Positions 34,865 to 44,269 are shown, counted from the first letter of the stretch. The stretch is DNA of 64,000 bases from Brachybacterium saurashtrense (GCF_003355475.1 NZ_CP031356.1:558001-622000); one strand, 5' to 3'. Translations and numbers: made by a program. The notes: generated by a model from the sequence alone, not told the origin.

Positions 34865-35478
34865 ACAGCACTGCCACCGAGTCGGCGAGCGCCGGGCCCG
34901 CGGGGTCCGGCGCTCGCCGCCGTCTGAGCCGCCGCGCGGTCCTCGCCACGATCGCCGCCCTCGCCCTCGTCCTCGCCGTGATCGACCAGGTCACGAAGAA
35001 CTGGGCGGTGGCGAACCTGCCGCTGCTGGAGCCGCAGCCGTTCCTCGGCGAGGTGCTCCAGCTCACCCTGCTGTACAACTCCGGCGCCGCCTGGGGGATG
35101 GGCTCGGAGATCACGCCGGTGGTCACCTGCCTGCAGATCGCGATCGTGCTGGGCGTGATCGTGTTCGCCGTGCGGGCCGTGCGCTCGCCCTGGTACGCGC
35201 TCGCCCTGGGCCTCGTGATGGGCGGCGCGCTGGGGAACATCCACGACCGGCTCCTGCGCGCCCCCTCGCCCTTCCACGGCGAGGTGGTGGACTTCCTCGA
35301 GCTGCCGCGCTGGCCGGTGTTCAACGTCGCGGACATGGGCGTGGTCGCCGGCGCGCTGCTCATCGTGCTGCTGGGCCTGCTGGGCGTCGCCGCCGATCCC
35401 GCCGAGGGCGAGGAGCAGGCCGCCCAGGAGGGGGAGGAGCGGGCCGTCGACGAGGGCGCGGAGGAGGACGGGCGATGA
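34861..35478 (+). CDS. lspA: Lipoprotein signal peptidase LspA
   Basis: LspA cleaves signal peptides from prolipoproteins after lipidation. The 205-residue protein has four membrane segments and both catalytic aspartates: D129 in NIHDRLLR and D158 in NVADMG. The N-terminus is extended by about 25 residues, and the C-terminal tail (from 180) is Glu-rich. The GTG overlaps the divIVA stop (GTGA) and the stop overlaps the next ATG. Two lipoprotein substrate candidates in this window are the ABC binding proteins at 42876 and 58919. Confidence 0.95.
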   Translation: MNSTATESASAGPAGSGARRRLSRRAVLATIAALALVLAVIDQVTKNWAVANLPLLEPQPFLGEVLQLTLLYNSGAAWGMGSEITPVVTCLQIAIVLGVIVFAVRAVRSPWYALALGLVMGGALGNIHDRLLRAPSPFHGEVVDFLELPRWPVFNVADMGVVAGALLIVLLGLLGVAADPAEGEEQAAQEGEERAVDEGAEEDGR

Positions 35479-36401
35479 GCGCCTCCCGCACCCTGATGGT
35501 CCCGGACGGTCTGGCCGGCGAACGGGTGGACGTGGGCATCTCCCGCATGCTGGGGCTCTCCCGCACCCGTGCCGCCGAGCTGGTGACGGCCGGCCACGTG
35601 CTCGTGGACGGGCAGATGCCCGCCCGCTCCACCCGTCTCGAGCCCGGCGCGATGGTGGACGTCGAGCTGCCGGACGAGAAGCCCGCCGTCGCGGTGCGGC
35701 CCCAGATCGCCGAGGGCATGAGCCTCATCCACCAGGACGACGACATCGTCGTCATCGACAAGCCCGTGGGCGTGGCCGCGCACCCGAGCGCCGGCTGGTC
35801 CGGGCCCACGGTGCTCGGCCACCTCGCCGCCGCCGGCGTCGCCATCCGCACCAGCGGGGATCCGGAGCGGCAGGGCATCGTCTCCCGCCTGGACGTGGGC
35901 ACCAGCGGGCTCATGGTGGTGGCCCGCACCGAGCGTGCCTACACCACGCTCAAGGACGCCTTCCGCGCCCGCGAGGTGGGGAAGGTGTACCACGCCGTGT
36001 GCCAGGGCGCGCCCGATCAGCCCTCCGGCACGATCGATGCCCCCATCGGCCGCTCCCCGAACCATGACTACAAGTTCGCGGTGCGCGAGGACGGCAAGCA
36101 CTCGGTCACCCACTACGAGACGCTCGAGGCGCTGCACGGCGCCACCCTGCTGCGTGTGGGCCTGGAGACGGGCCGCACCCACCAGATCCGAGTGCACATG
36201 GCCGCGCTGCGACACCCGCTGGTGGGCGACCCGCTCTACGGTGCGGACCCCACCCTCGCCGCGAAGGTGGGGCTCGGGCGCCAGTGGCTGCACGCGATGG
36301 AGCTGACCTTCACCCACCCGGTGAGCGGCCGAGAGGTGACGTTCTCCTCCACCTACCCCTCCGATCTCCAGCAGGCGCTGGAGGCGCTGCGCGAGCGCTG
36401 A
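35475..36401 (+). CDS. RluA-family 23S rRNA pseudouridine synthase (RluD-like)
   Basis: This 308-residue pseudouridine synthase has an N-terminal S4 RNA-binding domain (about residues 13-70) and the RluA catalytic domain with the catalytic Asp at D140 in [10 protein letters not shown] later [10 protein letters not shown] motif is typical. RluD modifies helix 69 of 23S rRNA; I cannot separate it from RluC or another RluA member from sequence alone. The ATG overlaps the lspA stop. It is the customary last gene of the actinobacterial dcw-divIVA-lspA run. Confidence 0.93.
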   Translation: MSASRTLMVPDGLAGERVDVGISRMLGLSRTRAAELVTAGHVLVDGQMPARSTRLEPGAMVDVELPDEKPAVAVRPQIAEGMSLIHQDDDIVVIDKPVGVAAHPSAGWSGPTVLGHLAAAGVAIRTSGDPERQGIVSRLDVGTSGLMVVARTERAYTTLKDAFRAREVGKVYHAVCQGAPDQPSGTIDAPIGRSPNHDYKFAVREDGKHSVTHYETLEALHGATLLRVGLETGRTHQIRVHMAALRHPLVGDPLYGADPTLAAKVGLGRQWLHAMELTFTHPVSGREVTFSSTYPSDLQQALEALRER

Positions 36402-36430
36402 GCGGCCCCCTCCGCGCCCTCGTGACGCGC

Positions 36431-36436
36431 TACGGT
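36431..36436 (+). promoter_or_regulatory. -10 element TACGGT for the unknown gene at 36443
   Basis: TACGGT ends 6 bases before the ATG, which predicts a leaderless transcript. Confidence 0.4.
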
Positions 36437-36442
36437 CGAGGC

Positions 36443-37174
36443 ATGAGCGACGAGCATCTTCCCGGCGCGCTGGCGCCCACCCGCGACGCGGCGCTGTCCC
36501 GTCCCGACTTCCCCCTGGCGCGGGTCGCCCGTCGGCTGGGCCTGGATCCTGCACACGCCGAGGTCACGCTGCGGGACGACGACGCGGCGCGGGCGGCGAT
36601 CGCGCGCTCGGTCCAGGAGTTCCTCGCCGCCGACGACGACCGTCGTGCCGGGAGGTCGCCCGCCACCGCCCTCGCCCTGGACCCCGACTTCCCGACCGGG
36701 GTGGGGATGGCGCTGGTGGGCGCGGCCGTGCTGTGGGAGGCGCGGGACCTGGTGCCGAAGGTCGCCCTGCGAGTGGCGAAGGACCACCACGAGGACGGCG
36801 CCGACGAGCTCGCCGCGAGCTACCTCGCCCTGGTGCAGGAGTCCGTGGACCCGGGGGAGCGCCGTGACGACGACGCCCTCGCCTGGGCCGCGCAGTCGCT
36901 GCTCGTCGCGGTGCTGCAGCGCCGCGGGGAGCCCGCCCAGGCGGAGGCGCTCGCCCGCGACCTCGCCGCCCACGCGATCCCGATCGACCTGTGGCGCGAC
37001 GCGGACCCGACCCTGCCCGACGACTCGATGGCGTGGCACGGCGGCGCCTTCGTGGGCGGGATGCCGCCGCGGCGCGACGAGCGCCGTCTCAGCTACGAGG
37101 ACGTCCACGACTACATGAACACGCTCCTGGCGGACATGCGCCGTGACCAGGACGCGGAGGAGGACGGGAGGTGA
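36443..37174 (+). CDS. Uncharacterised 243-residue protein
   Basis: I do not recognise this family. The product is soluble, acidic and Ala/Asp-rich with no signal peptide or membrane segment. Two parts are notable: a helical middle with an AQSLLVAVLQRRGEPAQAEALARDLAAHAIP stretch resembling a TPR-like hairpin, and a C-terminal YEDVHDYMNTLLADMRRDQD helix. A leaderless -10 precedes the ATG. Codon usage matches its neighbours, so it is probably a real gene. It follows the dcw cluster after 41 bases. Confidence 0.72.
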   Translation: MSDEHLPGALAPTRDAALSRPDFPLARVARRLGLDPAHAEVTLRDDDAARAAIARSVQEFLAADDDRRAGRSPATALALDPDFPTGVGMALVGAAVLWEARDLVPKVALRVAKDHHEDGADELAASYLALVQESVDPGERRDDDALAWAAQSLLVAVLQRRGEPAQAEALARDLAAHAIPIDLWRDADPTLPDDSMAWHGGAFVGGMPPRRDERRLSYEDVHDYMNTLLADMRRDQDAEEDGR

Positions 37175-37342
37175 GCGGCGAGGTATCGTGAGAGCGGGCG
37201 CTCGATGGGCCCGCCGCCCGCTCCGACCCCGTCGGCACGGTGAACGCATCGAGAGGACCACCCGCCCTGATCGTGCATCCACGGCGTCGCGAGGCGGCAA
37301 CGCGGGCACCGACCACCGAGACGACGCCGGGAACGGCACATC

Positions 37343-37881
37343 ATGGACCACCTCACCCCCGACGAGGCGAAGTCGGCCGCGAGAGCGCTCCGCAGGAGCC
37401 TCGCCGCTTCCGGGATCGACATCTCCCACGCACAGGCCCTCGAGCACGTCGCCCACCAGCTCGGGTTCCGCGACTGGAACACCGCGACGGCGCAGCTGTC
37501 GCGGTCACGGGGCGGGATGGGACCGGCCGTCCCGCTGCTGCGGATCCAGGACGAGGACATCGCCCGCCGGTTCTACGTCGACCACCTCGGGTTCGCCGTC
37601 GAGTGGGAGCATCGGTTCTCCCCGGGGATGCCGCTGTACGCGCGCCTGCGGCGGGGCGCGACGACACTGGACCTCACCGAGCACCACACGGCGACGGGAC
37701 ACCGGGAACCGTCGTCTGGATACCGGTGGCGGACGTCCGTGCCCTGCACGCCGAGCTCCTGACCCGTCCCCACCCGCGCGTACGACCGGGCGTCGAGGCG
37801 GACGCTCCGGGCGGGCCCACCATGGAGATCCCCGATCCCTTCGGCAACGTGCTGCGCTTCTGCGAACCCGAGGCGCGGTGA
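37343..37881 (+). pseudogene. Glyoxalase superfamily protein, frameshifted
   Basis: The first frame (37343-37762) encodes an N-terminal helical domain (SHAQALEHVAHQLGFRDWNTA) and the first half of a glyoxalase/bleomycin-resistance fold (RFYVDHLGFAVEWEH). The second half (TVVWIPVADVRAL to DPFGNVLRF) continues in another frame to a stop at 37881. The break is at the CACACGG around 37682-37690; removing one AC pair would restore a protein of about 179 residues ending normally. It may be a real inactivating mutation or a sequencing error. Metal ligands cannot be judged with the split. Confidence 0.75.
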
Positions 37882-38039
37882 CCGCCGCGCGGACCGGAAG
37901 GGCGACGCCTGCGCGCGTCGTGCGGCGCCGGATGCTCCCGGCGGGGGCGCGCTGCTCCGGGGCGGAGAGCCCGTCGCCGGTGCGGAGCCCGGGTCGGGGA
38001 TGAACCCCCACCGTGCACAGCGGAGCGATGGTACGCTTC

Positions 38040-38053
38040 CTAAACCGCTTAAG
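38040..38053. promoter_or_regulatory. LacI-type operator 1, upstream of the GH5-like gene
   Basis: CTAAACCGCTTAAG is a near-palindrome with a central CG. In the same orientation it matches 12 of 14 bases of the element at 42786-42799. It lies 71 bases before the GH5-like ATG. Elements of this form are bound by LacI-family regulators; the regulator is not in the window. Confidence 0.6.
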
Positions 38054-38123
38054 AGCCACCGTCGGCCCCGGCCGGGCGGTCCTCTCCGTGCACCCGCTCC
38101 GTCCCACAGCAAGGTGGTCATCG

Positions 38124-39446
38124 ATGTCCTCAGCTGCTCTCGGCGTCAACTACACCCCGCGGAAGGGGTGGTTCCACTCCTGGGGCGATCTCGATCCGGC
38201 GGCGGTCTCCGAGGACTTCGCCCAGATCGCCGACCTCGGGCTGGACCACGTGCGGATCTTCCCGCTGTGGCCGCTGCTGCAGCCCAACCGCACGCTGATC
38301 CCCGCCGCGGCGATCGCGGACGTGCTCACCGTGGTGGACCTCGCCGGCGAGCACGGTCTCGACATCTCGGTGGACCTGCTGCAAGGTCACCTCTCCAGCT
38401 ACGACTTCCTGCCGGCCTGGGTCTCCACCTGGCACCGGCGGAACCTCTTCACCGATCCGGACGTGGTCGGTGCGCAGCACCAGCTCGCGCGGGTGCTCGG
38501 CGGCGAGCTCGCCCGGCGCCCCCACGTCACCGGCATGACCCTCGGCAACGAGATCGGCCAGTTCGCCGTCTCCTACCACCCCGACCCCGATGCGGTCAGC
38601 AGCGCGCAGGCCACCGCCTGGACCCGGGACCTGCTCGCCACCGTCGACGAGGCGCTGCCCGGCCGCCGCAGCCACCACAGCTTCGACGACTGCCTCTGGT
38701 TCAAGGACGACCACCCCTTCACCCCTGAGGACGCCGTGCACCTCGGCGCCTCGACCACGGTGCACTCCTGGGTGTTCACCGGGGCCGGTCAGCGCCTGGG
38801 CGCCGGGCACCCGGGCCTGGGCCTGTTCGGCCGCTACCTCATCGAGGTGGCGGCGCTGTGGCAGCGTCTGCTCGGTGCGCCGGCCGACCGCCGGATCTGG
38901 CTGCAGGAGATCGGGGCGCCCACTCCCTGGGTGAGTGCCGAGGACGCCCCCGCCTTCGCCGACGCCAGCATCCGCAGCGCCCTGGACAGCCCCGCCGTGG
39001 AGGCCGTGACCTGGTGGTGCTCGCACGACGTCAGCCGCGAGCTCGCCGACTTCCCCGAGGTCGAGTACAGCCTGGGCCTGTTCGACGAGCACGGCCGGCT
39101 CAAGCCCGTCGGCGAGGCCATCGCGCAGATCGCGCGGGAGCGGGCCGCAGGCGGCGGGACCGCGACCGCGACCGCCGAGAGCGCCTCGGGAGGGGCGGGC
39201 GCCGCCGCGTCGCGGCAGGACGGTCCCGTCGCGGTCCCCGGCGCGGCGCTCCCGGCGCCGCTGGTGATCGAGGGGCTCGCACCGGACGGCAGCAACCGCT
39301 CCCTGCTCTCGCCCCGCGGCGAGATCTTCCCCCGCTGGGTCGAGGACGCGCTGGCCGGCACCGTCCGCCCGCTCGCCGTGGAGGCTGAGAGCATGGTCGC
39401 GGCGCCCGTGGTCGACCACAGCGCCAGTCCCGTCATCGGCCGCTGA
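38124..39446 (+). CDS. GH5-like (clan GH-A) glycoside hydrolase
   Basis: This 440-residue cytosolic protein (no signal peptide) resembles GH5/clan GH-A enzymes: a beta/alpha barrel with the acid/base Glu143 in TLGNEIGQF and the nucleophile Glu262 in WLQEIG. After about residue 345 comes an Ala/Gly/Thr-rich linker and an unassigned C-terminal region of about 60 residues. Substrate is not visible; its place before an alpha-mannosidase and under a matching operator suggests mannoside hydrolysis. The ATG at 38124 has AAGGTGG upstream; an in-frame upstream start at 38013 would span the operator and is rejected. Confidence 0.8.
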   Translation: MSSAALGVNYTPRKGWFHSWGDLDPAAVSEDFAQIADLGLDHVRIFPLWPLLQPNRTLIPAAAIADVLTVVDLAGEHGLDISVDLLQGHLSSYDFLPAWVSTWHRRNLFTDPDVVGAQHQLARVLGGELARRPHVTGMTLGNEIGQFAVSYHPDPDAVSSAQATAWTRDLLATVDEALPGRRSHHSFDDCLWFKDDHPFTPEDAVHLGASTTVHSWVFTGAGQRLGAGHPGLGLFGRYLIEVAALWQRLLGAPADRRIWLQEIGAPTPWVSAEDAPAFADASIRSALDSPAVEAVTWWCSHDVSRELADFPEVEYSLGLFDEHGRLKPVGEAIAQIARERAAGGGTATATAESASGGAGAAASRQDGPVAVPGAALPAPLVIEGLAPDGSNRSLLSPRGEIFPRWVEDALAGTVRPLAVEAESMVAAPVVDHSASPVIGR

Positions 39447-39504
39447 CCCCCTTCCCACCACCGGCGCGTGAGACGCCGGCCGTCACCGTCCCGAGGAGAC
39501 CCTC

Positions 39505-42500
39505 ATGCACGACAACCGCCCCACCAGCGAGGACCGGGTCCGCCGGTTCCTCCGCGAGATGCTGCCCGCCCGCCGCCACCTGGCCACCGCACCGCTGACC
39601 ATCGAGGCCTGGGAGGTGCCCGGCGAGCCGGTGCCCTTCGAGCAGGCGCGCCACCAGAGCTACACCCCGGTCTCCGTGGGAGACCGCTGGGGCCGCCCCT
39701 GGTCCACCCTGTGGCTGCACGTCACCGGCGAGGTGCCGGCTGGCTGGACGGCAGGGGAGGACCGCGACATCGAGCTGCAGCTCGACCTCTCCTTCACCAA
39801 CATGCCCGGTTTCCAGGCCGAGGCGCTGATCTGGACCCCCGAGGGCGAGACCGTCAAGGCGGTCAACCCCTACAACCAGTACCTCACCCTCGAGCCCGGC
39901 GAACGGGTGGACTACTACCTCGAGTGCGCCGCGAACCCCAACGTGCCGGGGGACTGGACCTTCGCCCCCACCGCGCTGGGGGACCCGGCCACCGCCGGCG
40001 AGGACCCGATCTACGACCTCACCACGCTGCAGCTGGCCTGGCGCTCGCGCAGCGTGTGGGAGCTGGAGCAGGACGTGGTGGCGCTGAACGGCCTCATGCA
40101 CACCCTGCCCGAGCAGTCCGCGCGCCGCTTCGACATCCTCCGCGCCCTGGGCGAGGCGCTGGACGCCGCCGATCCCGACGACCTCCACGGCACCGCCCCG
40201 GACGCGCGCGAGCGGCTGCGCGGCGTGCTCGAGGCCCCGGCCAACGCCTCGGCGCTCACGGTGATCGCCACCGGACACGCCCACATCGACTCGGCCTGGC
40301 TGTGGCCGCTGCGGGAGACCAAGCGCAAGTGCGCCCGCACCTTCTCCAACGTGTGCTGGCTGCTGGAACGCTATCCGCAGCTCACCTTCTCCTGCTCCTC
40401 CGCCCAGCAGTACCAGTGGATCCGCGACGAGTACCCGGGGCTCTTCCGCCGCATCGCCGGGCACGTGGCCGCCGGCCGGTTCGTGCCGGTGGGCGGCATG
40501 TGGGTGGAATCGGACACCAACATGCCCGGCTCCGAGGCCATGGCGCGCCAGTTCCTGCACGGGAAGAAGTTCTTCCTCGACGAGTTCGGGGTGGAGACGC
40601 GGGAGACCTGGCTGCCGGACTCCTTCGGCTACTCGGCCGCGCTGCCGCAGATCTGCGCGCTCGCCGGCAACGACGCCTTCCTCACCCAGAAGGTCTCCTG
40701 GAACCAGTACTCCACCTTCCCCCACCACACCTTCCAGTGGGAGGGGATCGACGGCACCACCCAGTTCACCCACTTCCCGCCGATCGACGCCTACAACGGG
40801 CAGCTCACCGCGGCGGAGCTCGCCTACTTCGAGGAGAACTTCAAGGACAAGGGCGCCAGCCATCTGGGCCTGACCCCCACCGGCTGGGGCGACGGCGGCG
40901 GCGGCCCCACCCGGGAGATGCTCGCCTCCGCCGAGCGCTTCGCCGATCTCGACGGGGCCCCGAAGGTGGAGTGGTCCACCTCCTGCGACTTCTTCGACCG
41001 CGCCCGGGAGGACTACGAGGAGCCGCCCGTGTGGAACGGCGAGCTCTACCTCGAGCTGCACCGAGGCACCTACTCCTCCCAGATCCACGGCAAGCAGGGC
41101 AACCGCCGCACCGAGGCGCTGATGCACGACGTGGAGCTGTGGAGCGCCACCGCGGCCCACCTGGTCGACTCCTTCGCCTACCCTCACGAGGAGATCGACT
41201 CCCTCTGGGACAAGCTGCTCCTGCTGCAGTTCCACGACATCCTGCCCGGCTCCTCGATCGCCTGGGTGCACCGCGAGGCCGAGCAGTCCTACGAGCACAT
41301 CACCGAGCGCGGCGAAGCACTGGTCGCCGCCGCCCTCGAGGCGCTCGGCGACGACTCCGGCACGGCGCTGACCGCGAACTCGGCCGGCCGCACCCGCCGG
41401 GGCGTCGCCCCGCTCGCGCTCGCCGCTCCCGCGGCTCCCGGCGCGGCGCCGCAGGTGGAGGAGGCGGGCGGTGCGGTCACGGTGCGCACCGACGCCCTGC
41501 AGGTCACGATCGACGAGCGCGGCCTGCTCACCTCGCTGCGCGAGGGCGCGGACGGCCGCGAGGCGATCGCGCCAGGCGCCGCGGGAGCGCTGCTCCAGCT
41601 GCACCGCGACGCCCCCAACGCCTGGGACTCCTGGGACATCGACGAGTTCTACCGCCACGTGCACCGCGACCTCGAGGCGGAGGGCGCCCCGGCGCTCACC
41701 CGCGCCGAGGACGGCACCGTCCAGGTGGCGGTCACCTACCGCACCCGCGCCGAGGGCGCCGCCGAGCGCCCGTACGAGGGGATGCCCTCGGTGGGGACGG
41801 GCTCGCGGATCACGGTCACCTACTCGGTCGCCCCCGGCGCCGCGGCCCTGGGGATCGACCTCGACGTGGACTGGCATGAGCGCAAGAAGGTGCTCAAGCT
41901 CGCCTTCCCGCTGGACGTCCGCGCCGCGGTGATGAGCAGCGAGATCCAGTTCGGCCACATCGACCGGCCGGTCCCGGTGAACACCACCGCGGACTTCGGC
42001 CGCTTCGAGACCTGCGCCCACCGGTGGGTGCGCGTCGCGGAGGCGGACTACGGCATCGCCCTGGCCAATGACTCCTCCTACGGGCACGACGTGCGCCGGG
42101 TGCTGCGCGAGGACGACGGCGGCACCACCACGGTGGTGCGGGCGACCGTGCTGCGGGCCGCCCAGTTCCCGGACCCCCTCGCGGAGGAGGGCCGCTACCG
42201 CCTGCGCTACGCGATCCGTCCGGGGGCGGCCGTGGGCGAGGCGATCGATCTCGGCGAGGACCTGAACCAGCCGCTGCGCACGGTGCAGCGCGCCGACGAG
42301 CTCGCGCCGGTGGCACGGCTCGGGGACGGCGAGGACGCCGGCGGCAGCGCCCGGATCCAGACGGTCAAGCTGGCCGAGGACCGCTCCGGGGACCTGGTGG
42401 TGCGGCTCTACGAGGCGGAGGGCCGCCGCACCGGCACCACCCTCGAGGTGCCCGGCGCCCGCGTGCTCGAGGTGGTCGACCTGCTGGAGCGGCCGCTCAC

Positions 42501-42603
42501 GGCGGGCGCGCCGCTGGGGCACCGCGCGGCGCGCACGGAGGGCTCGGCGATGGACCTCGCGCTGCGACCCTTCGAGATCACGAGCGTGCGCGTGCGCATC
42601 TGA
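39505..42603 (+). CDS. GH38 alpha-mannosidase
   Basis: This 1032-residue family 38 enzyme cleaves alpha-mannosides with a bound divalent metal. Metal ligands are in HAHIDSAW (H258-A-H260-I-D262, where H260 and D262 match the HxD of the family), the nucleophile is D337 in WVESDTN, and a late metal His is H577 in QFHDILPGSS. The C-terminal half is the beta-sandwich of GH38. No signal peptide is seen, so the enzyme is cytosolic and acts on imported oligosaccharides. It follows the GH5-like gene by 58 bases, with GGAGAC upstream of the ATG, and ends at a strong terminator. Confidence 0.93.
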   Translation: MHDNRPTSEDRVRRFLREMLPARRHLATAPLTIEAWEVPGEPVPFEQARHQSYTPVSVGDRWGRPWSTLWLHVTGEVPAGWTAGEDRDIELQLDLSFTNMPGFQAEALIWTPEGETVKAVNPYNQYLTLEPGERVDYYLECAANPNVPGDWTFAPTALGDPATAGEDPIYDLTTLQLAWRSRSVWELEQDVVALNGLMHTLPEQSARRFDILRALGEALDAADPDDLHGTAPDARERLRGVLEAPANASALTVIATGHAHIDSAWLWPLRETKRKCARTFSNVCWLLERYPQLTFSCSSAQQYQWIRDEYPGLFRRIAGHVAAGRFVPVGGMWVESDTNMPGSEAMARQFLHGKKFFLDEFGVETRETWLPDSFGYSAALPQICALAGNDAFLTQKVSWNQYSTFPHHTFQWEGIDGTTQFTHFPPIDAYNGQLTAAELAYFEENFKDKGASHLGLTPTGWGDGGGGPTREMLASAERFADLDGAPKVEWSTSCDFFDRAREDYEEPPVWNGELYLELHRGTYSSQIHGKQGNRRTEALMHDVELWSATAAHLVDSFAYPHEEIDSLWDKLLLLQFHDILPGSSIAWVHREAEQSYEHITERGEALVAAALEALGDDSGTALTANSAGRTRRGVAPLALAAPAAPGAAPQVEEAGGAVTVRTDALQVTIDERGLLTSLREGADGREAIAPGAAGALLQLHRDAPNAWDSWDIDEFYRHVHRDLEAEGAPALTRAEDGTVQVAVTYRTRAEGAAERPYEGMPSVGTGSRITVTYSVAPGAAALGIDLDVDWHERKKVLKLAFPLDVRAAVMSSEIQFGHIDRPVPVNTTADFGRFETCAHRWVRVAEADYGIALANDSSYGHDVRRVLREDDGGTTTVVRATVLRAAQFPDPLAEEGRYRLRYAIRPGAAVGEAIDLGEDLNQPLRTVQRADELAPVARLGDGEDAGGSARIQTVKLAEDRSGDLVVRLYEAEGRRTGTTLEVPGARVLEVVDLLERPLTAGAPLGHRAARTEGSAMDLALRPFEITSVRVRI

Positions 42604-42612
42604 CGCGCCGAC

Positions 42613-42655
42613 CACGGCGGTGCCGGGGATCTCGCGGATCCCCGGCACCGCCGTG
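42613..42655 (+). terminator. Terminator hairpin after the alpha-mannosidase gene
   Basis: CACGGCGGTGCCGGGGATC pairs perfectly over 19 bases with 42637-42655 around a 5-base loop. It begins 10 bases after the GH38 stop and separates the hydrolase unit from the transporter unit, which has its own promoter. No T tract follows. Confidence 0.75.
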
Positions 42656-42754
42656 TGCACGGGGCGGGTGCGCGTGCCTGGTGCCTGGGGGCGGTTCGAA
42701 GCGGCCGGTGCGGCGTCCGGAGGCGGCCCGCGCCCCGTGCGCCCGGTCGGTGCT

Positions 42755-42783
42755 TTGACAGGGGAGGGCGTCGGTGCGATGAT
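42755..42783 (+). promoter_or_regulatory. Promoter of the sugar ABC operon
   Basis: A perfect TTGACA (42755-42760) and GATGAT (42778-42783) are separated by 17 bases. LacI-type operator 2 begins three bases downstream, where a bound repressor would block initiation. Confidence 0.7.
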
Positions 42784-42785
42784 CG

Positions 42786-42799
42786 CTTGAGCGCTTTAG
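42786..42799. promoter_or_regulatory. LacI-type operator 2, upstream of the sugar ABC operon
   Basis: CTTGAGCGCTTTAG is a near-perfect palindrome flanked by GATC on both sides (42781 and 42801). Its reverse complement CTAAAGCGCTCAAG matches operator 1 (CTAAACCGCTTAAG) at 12 of 14 bases. Position just after the -10 fits repression. One regulator probably controls both units. Confidence 0.68.
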
Positions 42800-42875
42800 T
42801 GATCGGACTCCGGTGTCCGCACGGGGCGCCGACCACCCGCTCATCGAAGAGTCGCGCCACAGAAGAGGTCCCGTC

Positions 42876-44153
42876 ATGGCAACCACCCGTCGTTCCTTCC
42901 TCGCCGCCGGTTCCGGCGCCGCCGCCGTCTCGCTCGCCGGGTGCGGGCTCTCCGGCAACGGCGGCAGCGGCGGCGACGAGGCGGCCGAGGAGGCCGCCTC
43001 CGGCGAGGTCACCGGGGAGATCACCTTCCAGTCCTGGTCGCTGAAGAACGAGACGTTCACGCCCTTCTTCGAGAAGGTCATCGCGGACTTCGAGGAGCAG
43101 AATCCCGGCACCACCGTCCAGTGGATGGACCAGCCCGGCGAGGGCTACCAGGACAAGGTGCTCGCGCAGGCGAACTCCGATGCCCTCCCGGACGTCATCA
43201 ACCTCCCTCCGGATCTCGCCTACCCGCTCGCCTCCACCGATTTCCTGCTCGACCTGGGCGCGGCGGTGCCGGAGCTGTCCAGCACCTACGTCGAGGGGGC
43301 CGTGCAGGGCTATCAGTTCCCGCAGGTGGAGGGCTCCTTCGGGTTCCCCTGGTACCTGGGCACGGACATGAACTGGTGGAACCTCGGCGAGCTCTCCGCC
43401 TACGGCGTGGACGAGTCCTCGCTGCCCACCTCGATGGAGGAGATGTTCGAGCTCGCCCGCACCGCCCACGAGGAGGGCGCGGAGAACCCGGTGGTCTCGA
43501 ACATGCCGGAGATCGTCATCACCTCGAACGACGCCGGCGAGTTCGACTTCAACACCGCCGAGAACGTCGCGCTGCTGCAGCAGTACGTGGATCTCTACGC
43601 CGACGGCGCGATGCCGCCGGAGGTGCTCAACGACGACTACACCGGCAACGCCACGCTGTACAAGCAGGGCAAGGTGCTGTGGACCACCGCCACCTCCTCC
43701 TTCGCCGGCGACCTCGAGAAGGAGGCCCCCTCCCTCCTCGAGAACACCGTGGTGGCCCCGCGCTTCGGCAACCCGCCGCTGTTCGTGCAGGGGATCTGCG
43801 TCTCGAAGATGTCGGCGAACTCGGCGACGGCGCTCGCCTTCGCGCAGTTCCTCACCAATGACGAGAACCAGATCGCGTTCTGCACCCTCGCCCAGGGCTT
43901 CCTGCCCGGCACCCAGAAGGCCGCCGCCGATCCCTCGAAGTTCGCCGAGACCAGCGACCTGGAGCTGGCGAACCGGGCGGTGGAGGTGGCGTCGGAGTCG
44001 ATGCAGAACGCCGTGGACACCACCAACGTGCTGTGGACCGAGGACATGCGCACGAACCTGGTCCAGCAGATGGCCAAGGCGATGCAGGGTGACCTCTCCG
44101 CCCAGGAGGCCCTCGACTCCGCGGTCGAGTACGGCAACCAGAACCTCGCCTGA
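42876..44153 (+). CDS. ABC transporter sugar-binding lipoprotein
   Basis: This 425-residue family 1 extracellular solute-binding protein is the receptor of a sugar ABC importer. The N-terminus is a lipoprotein signal with a Tat-like TRRSFL and the lipobox SLAGC (Cys near residue 24), so it may be Tat-exported and lipidated by Lgt and cleaved by LspA. After a Gly/Glu-rich linker the bilobal domain begins at about residue 46. The following permease genes and the preceding mannosidase suggest a mannoside or manno-oligosaccharide ligand; the sequence does not prove it. The ATG follows AGAAGAGG. Confidence 0.92.
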   Translation: MATTRRSFLAAGSGAAAVSLAGCGLSGNGGSGGDEAAEEAASGEVTGEITFQSWSLKNETFTPFFEKVIADFEEQNPGTTVQWMDQPGEGYQDKVLAQANSDALPDVINLPPDLAYPLASTDFLLDLGAAVPELSSTYVEGAVQGYQFPQVEGSFGFPWYLGTDMNWWNLGELSAYGVDESSLPTSMEEMFELARTAHEEGAENPVVSNMPEIVITSNDAGEFDFNTAENVALLQQYVDLYADGAMPPEVLNDDYTGNATLYKQGKVLWTTATSSFAGDLEKEAPSLLENTVVAPRFGNPPLFVQGICVSKMSANSATALAFAQFLTNDENQIAFCTLAQGFLPGTQKAAADPSKFAETSDLELANRAVEVASESMQNAVDTTNVLWTEDMRTNLVQQMAKAMQGDLSAQEALDSAVEYGNQNLA

Positions 44154-44269
44154 GGCGCGGCCGGTCCCGCCCGCCGCCGGGCGGGGCCGGCACCGCCCCG
44201 TCCGATGCGGCCCGTCGGCCGCGTCCCGCCCCGCGACCGGTCCAGGTCGACACGAAGGAGTGATCTCGC

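Noticed and set aside
15975-36401. Overlapping start/stop codons (ATGA, GTGA, TGATG) in the dcw cluster as an oddity
   Set aside because: Such overlaps are ordinary translational coupling in dcw operons and do not need a special explanation.
39433-42660. A 1075-codon minus-strand frame over the alpha-mannosidase
   Set aside because: It mirrors the GH38 gene, has repeated Gly/Arg/Val stretches and no recognisable motif.
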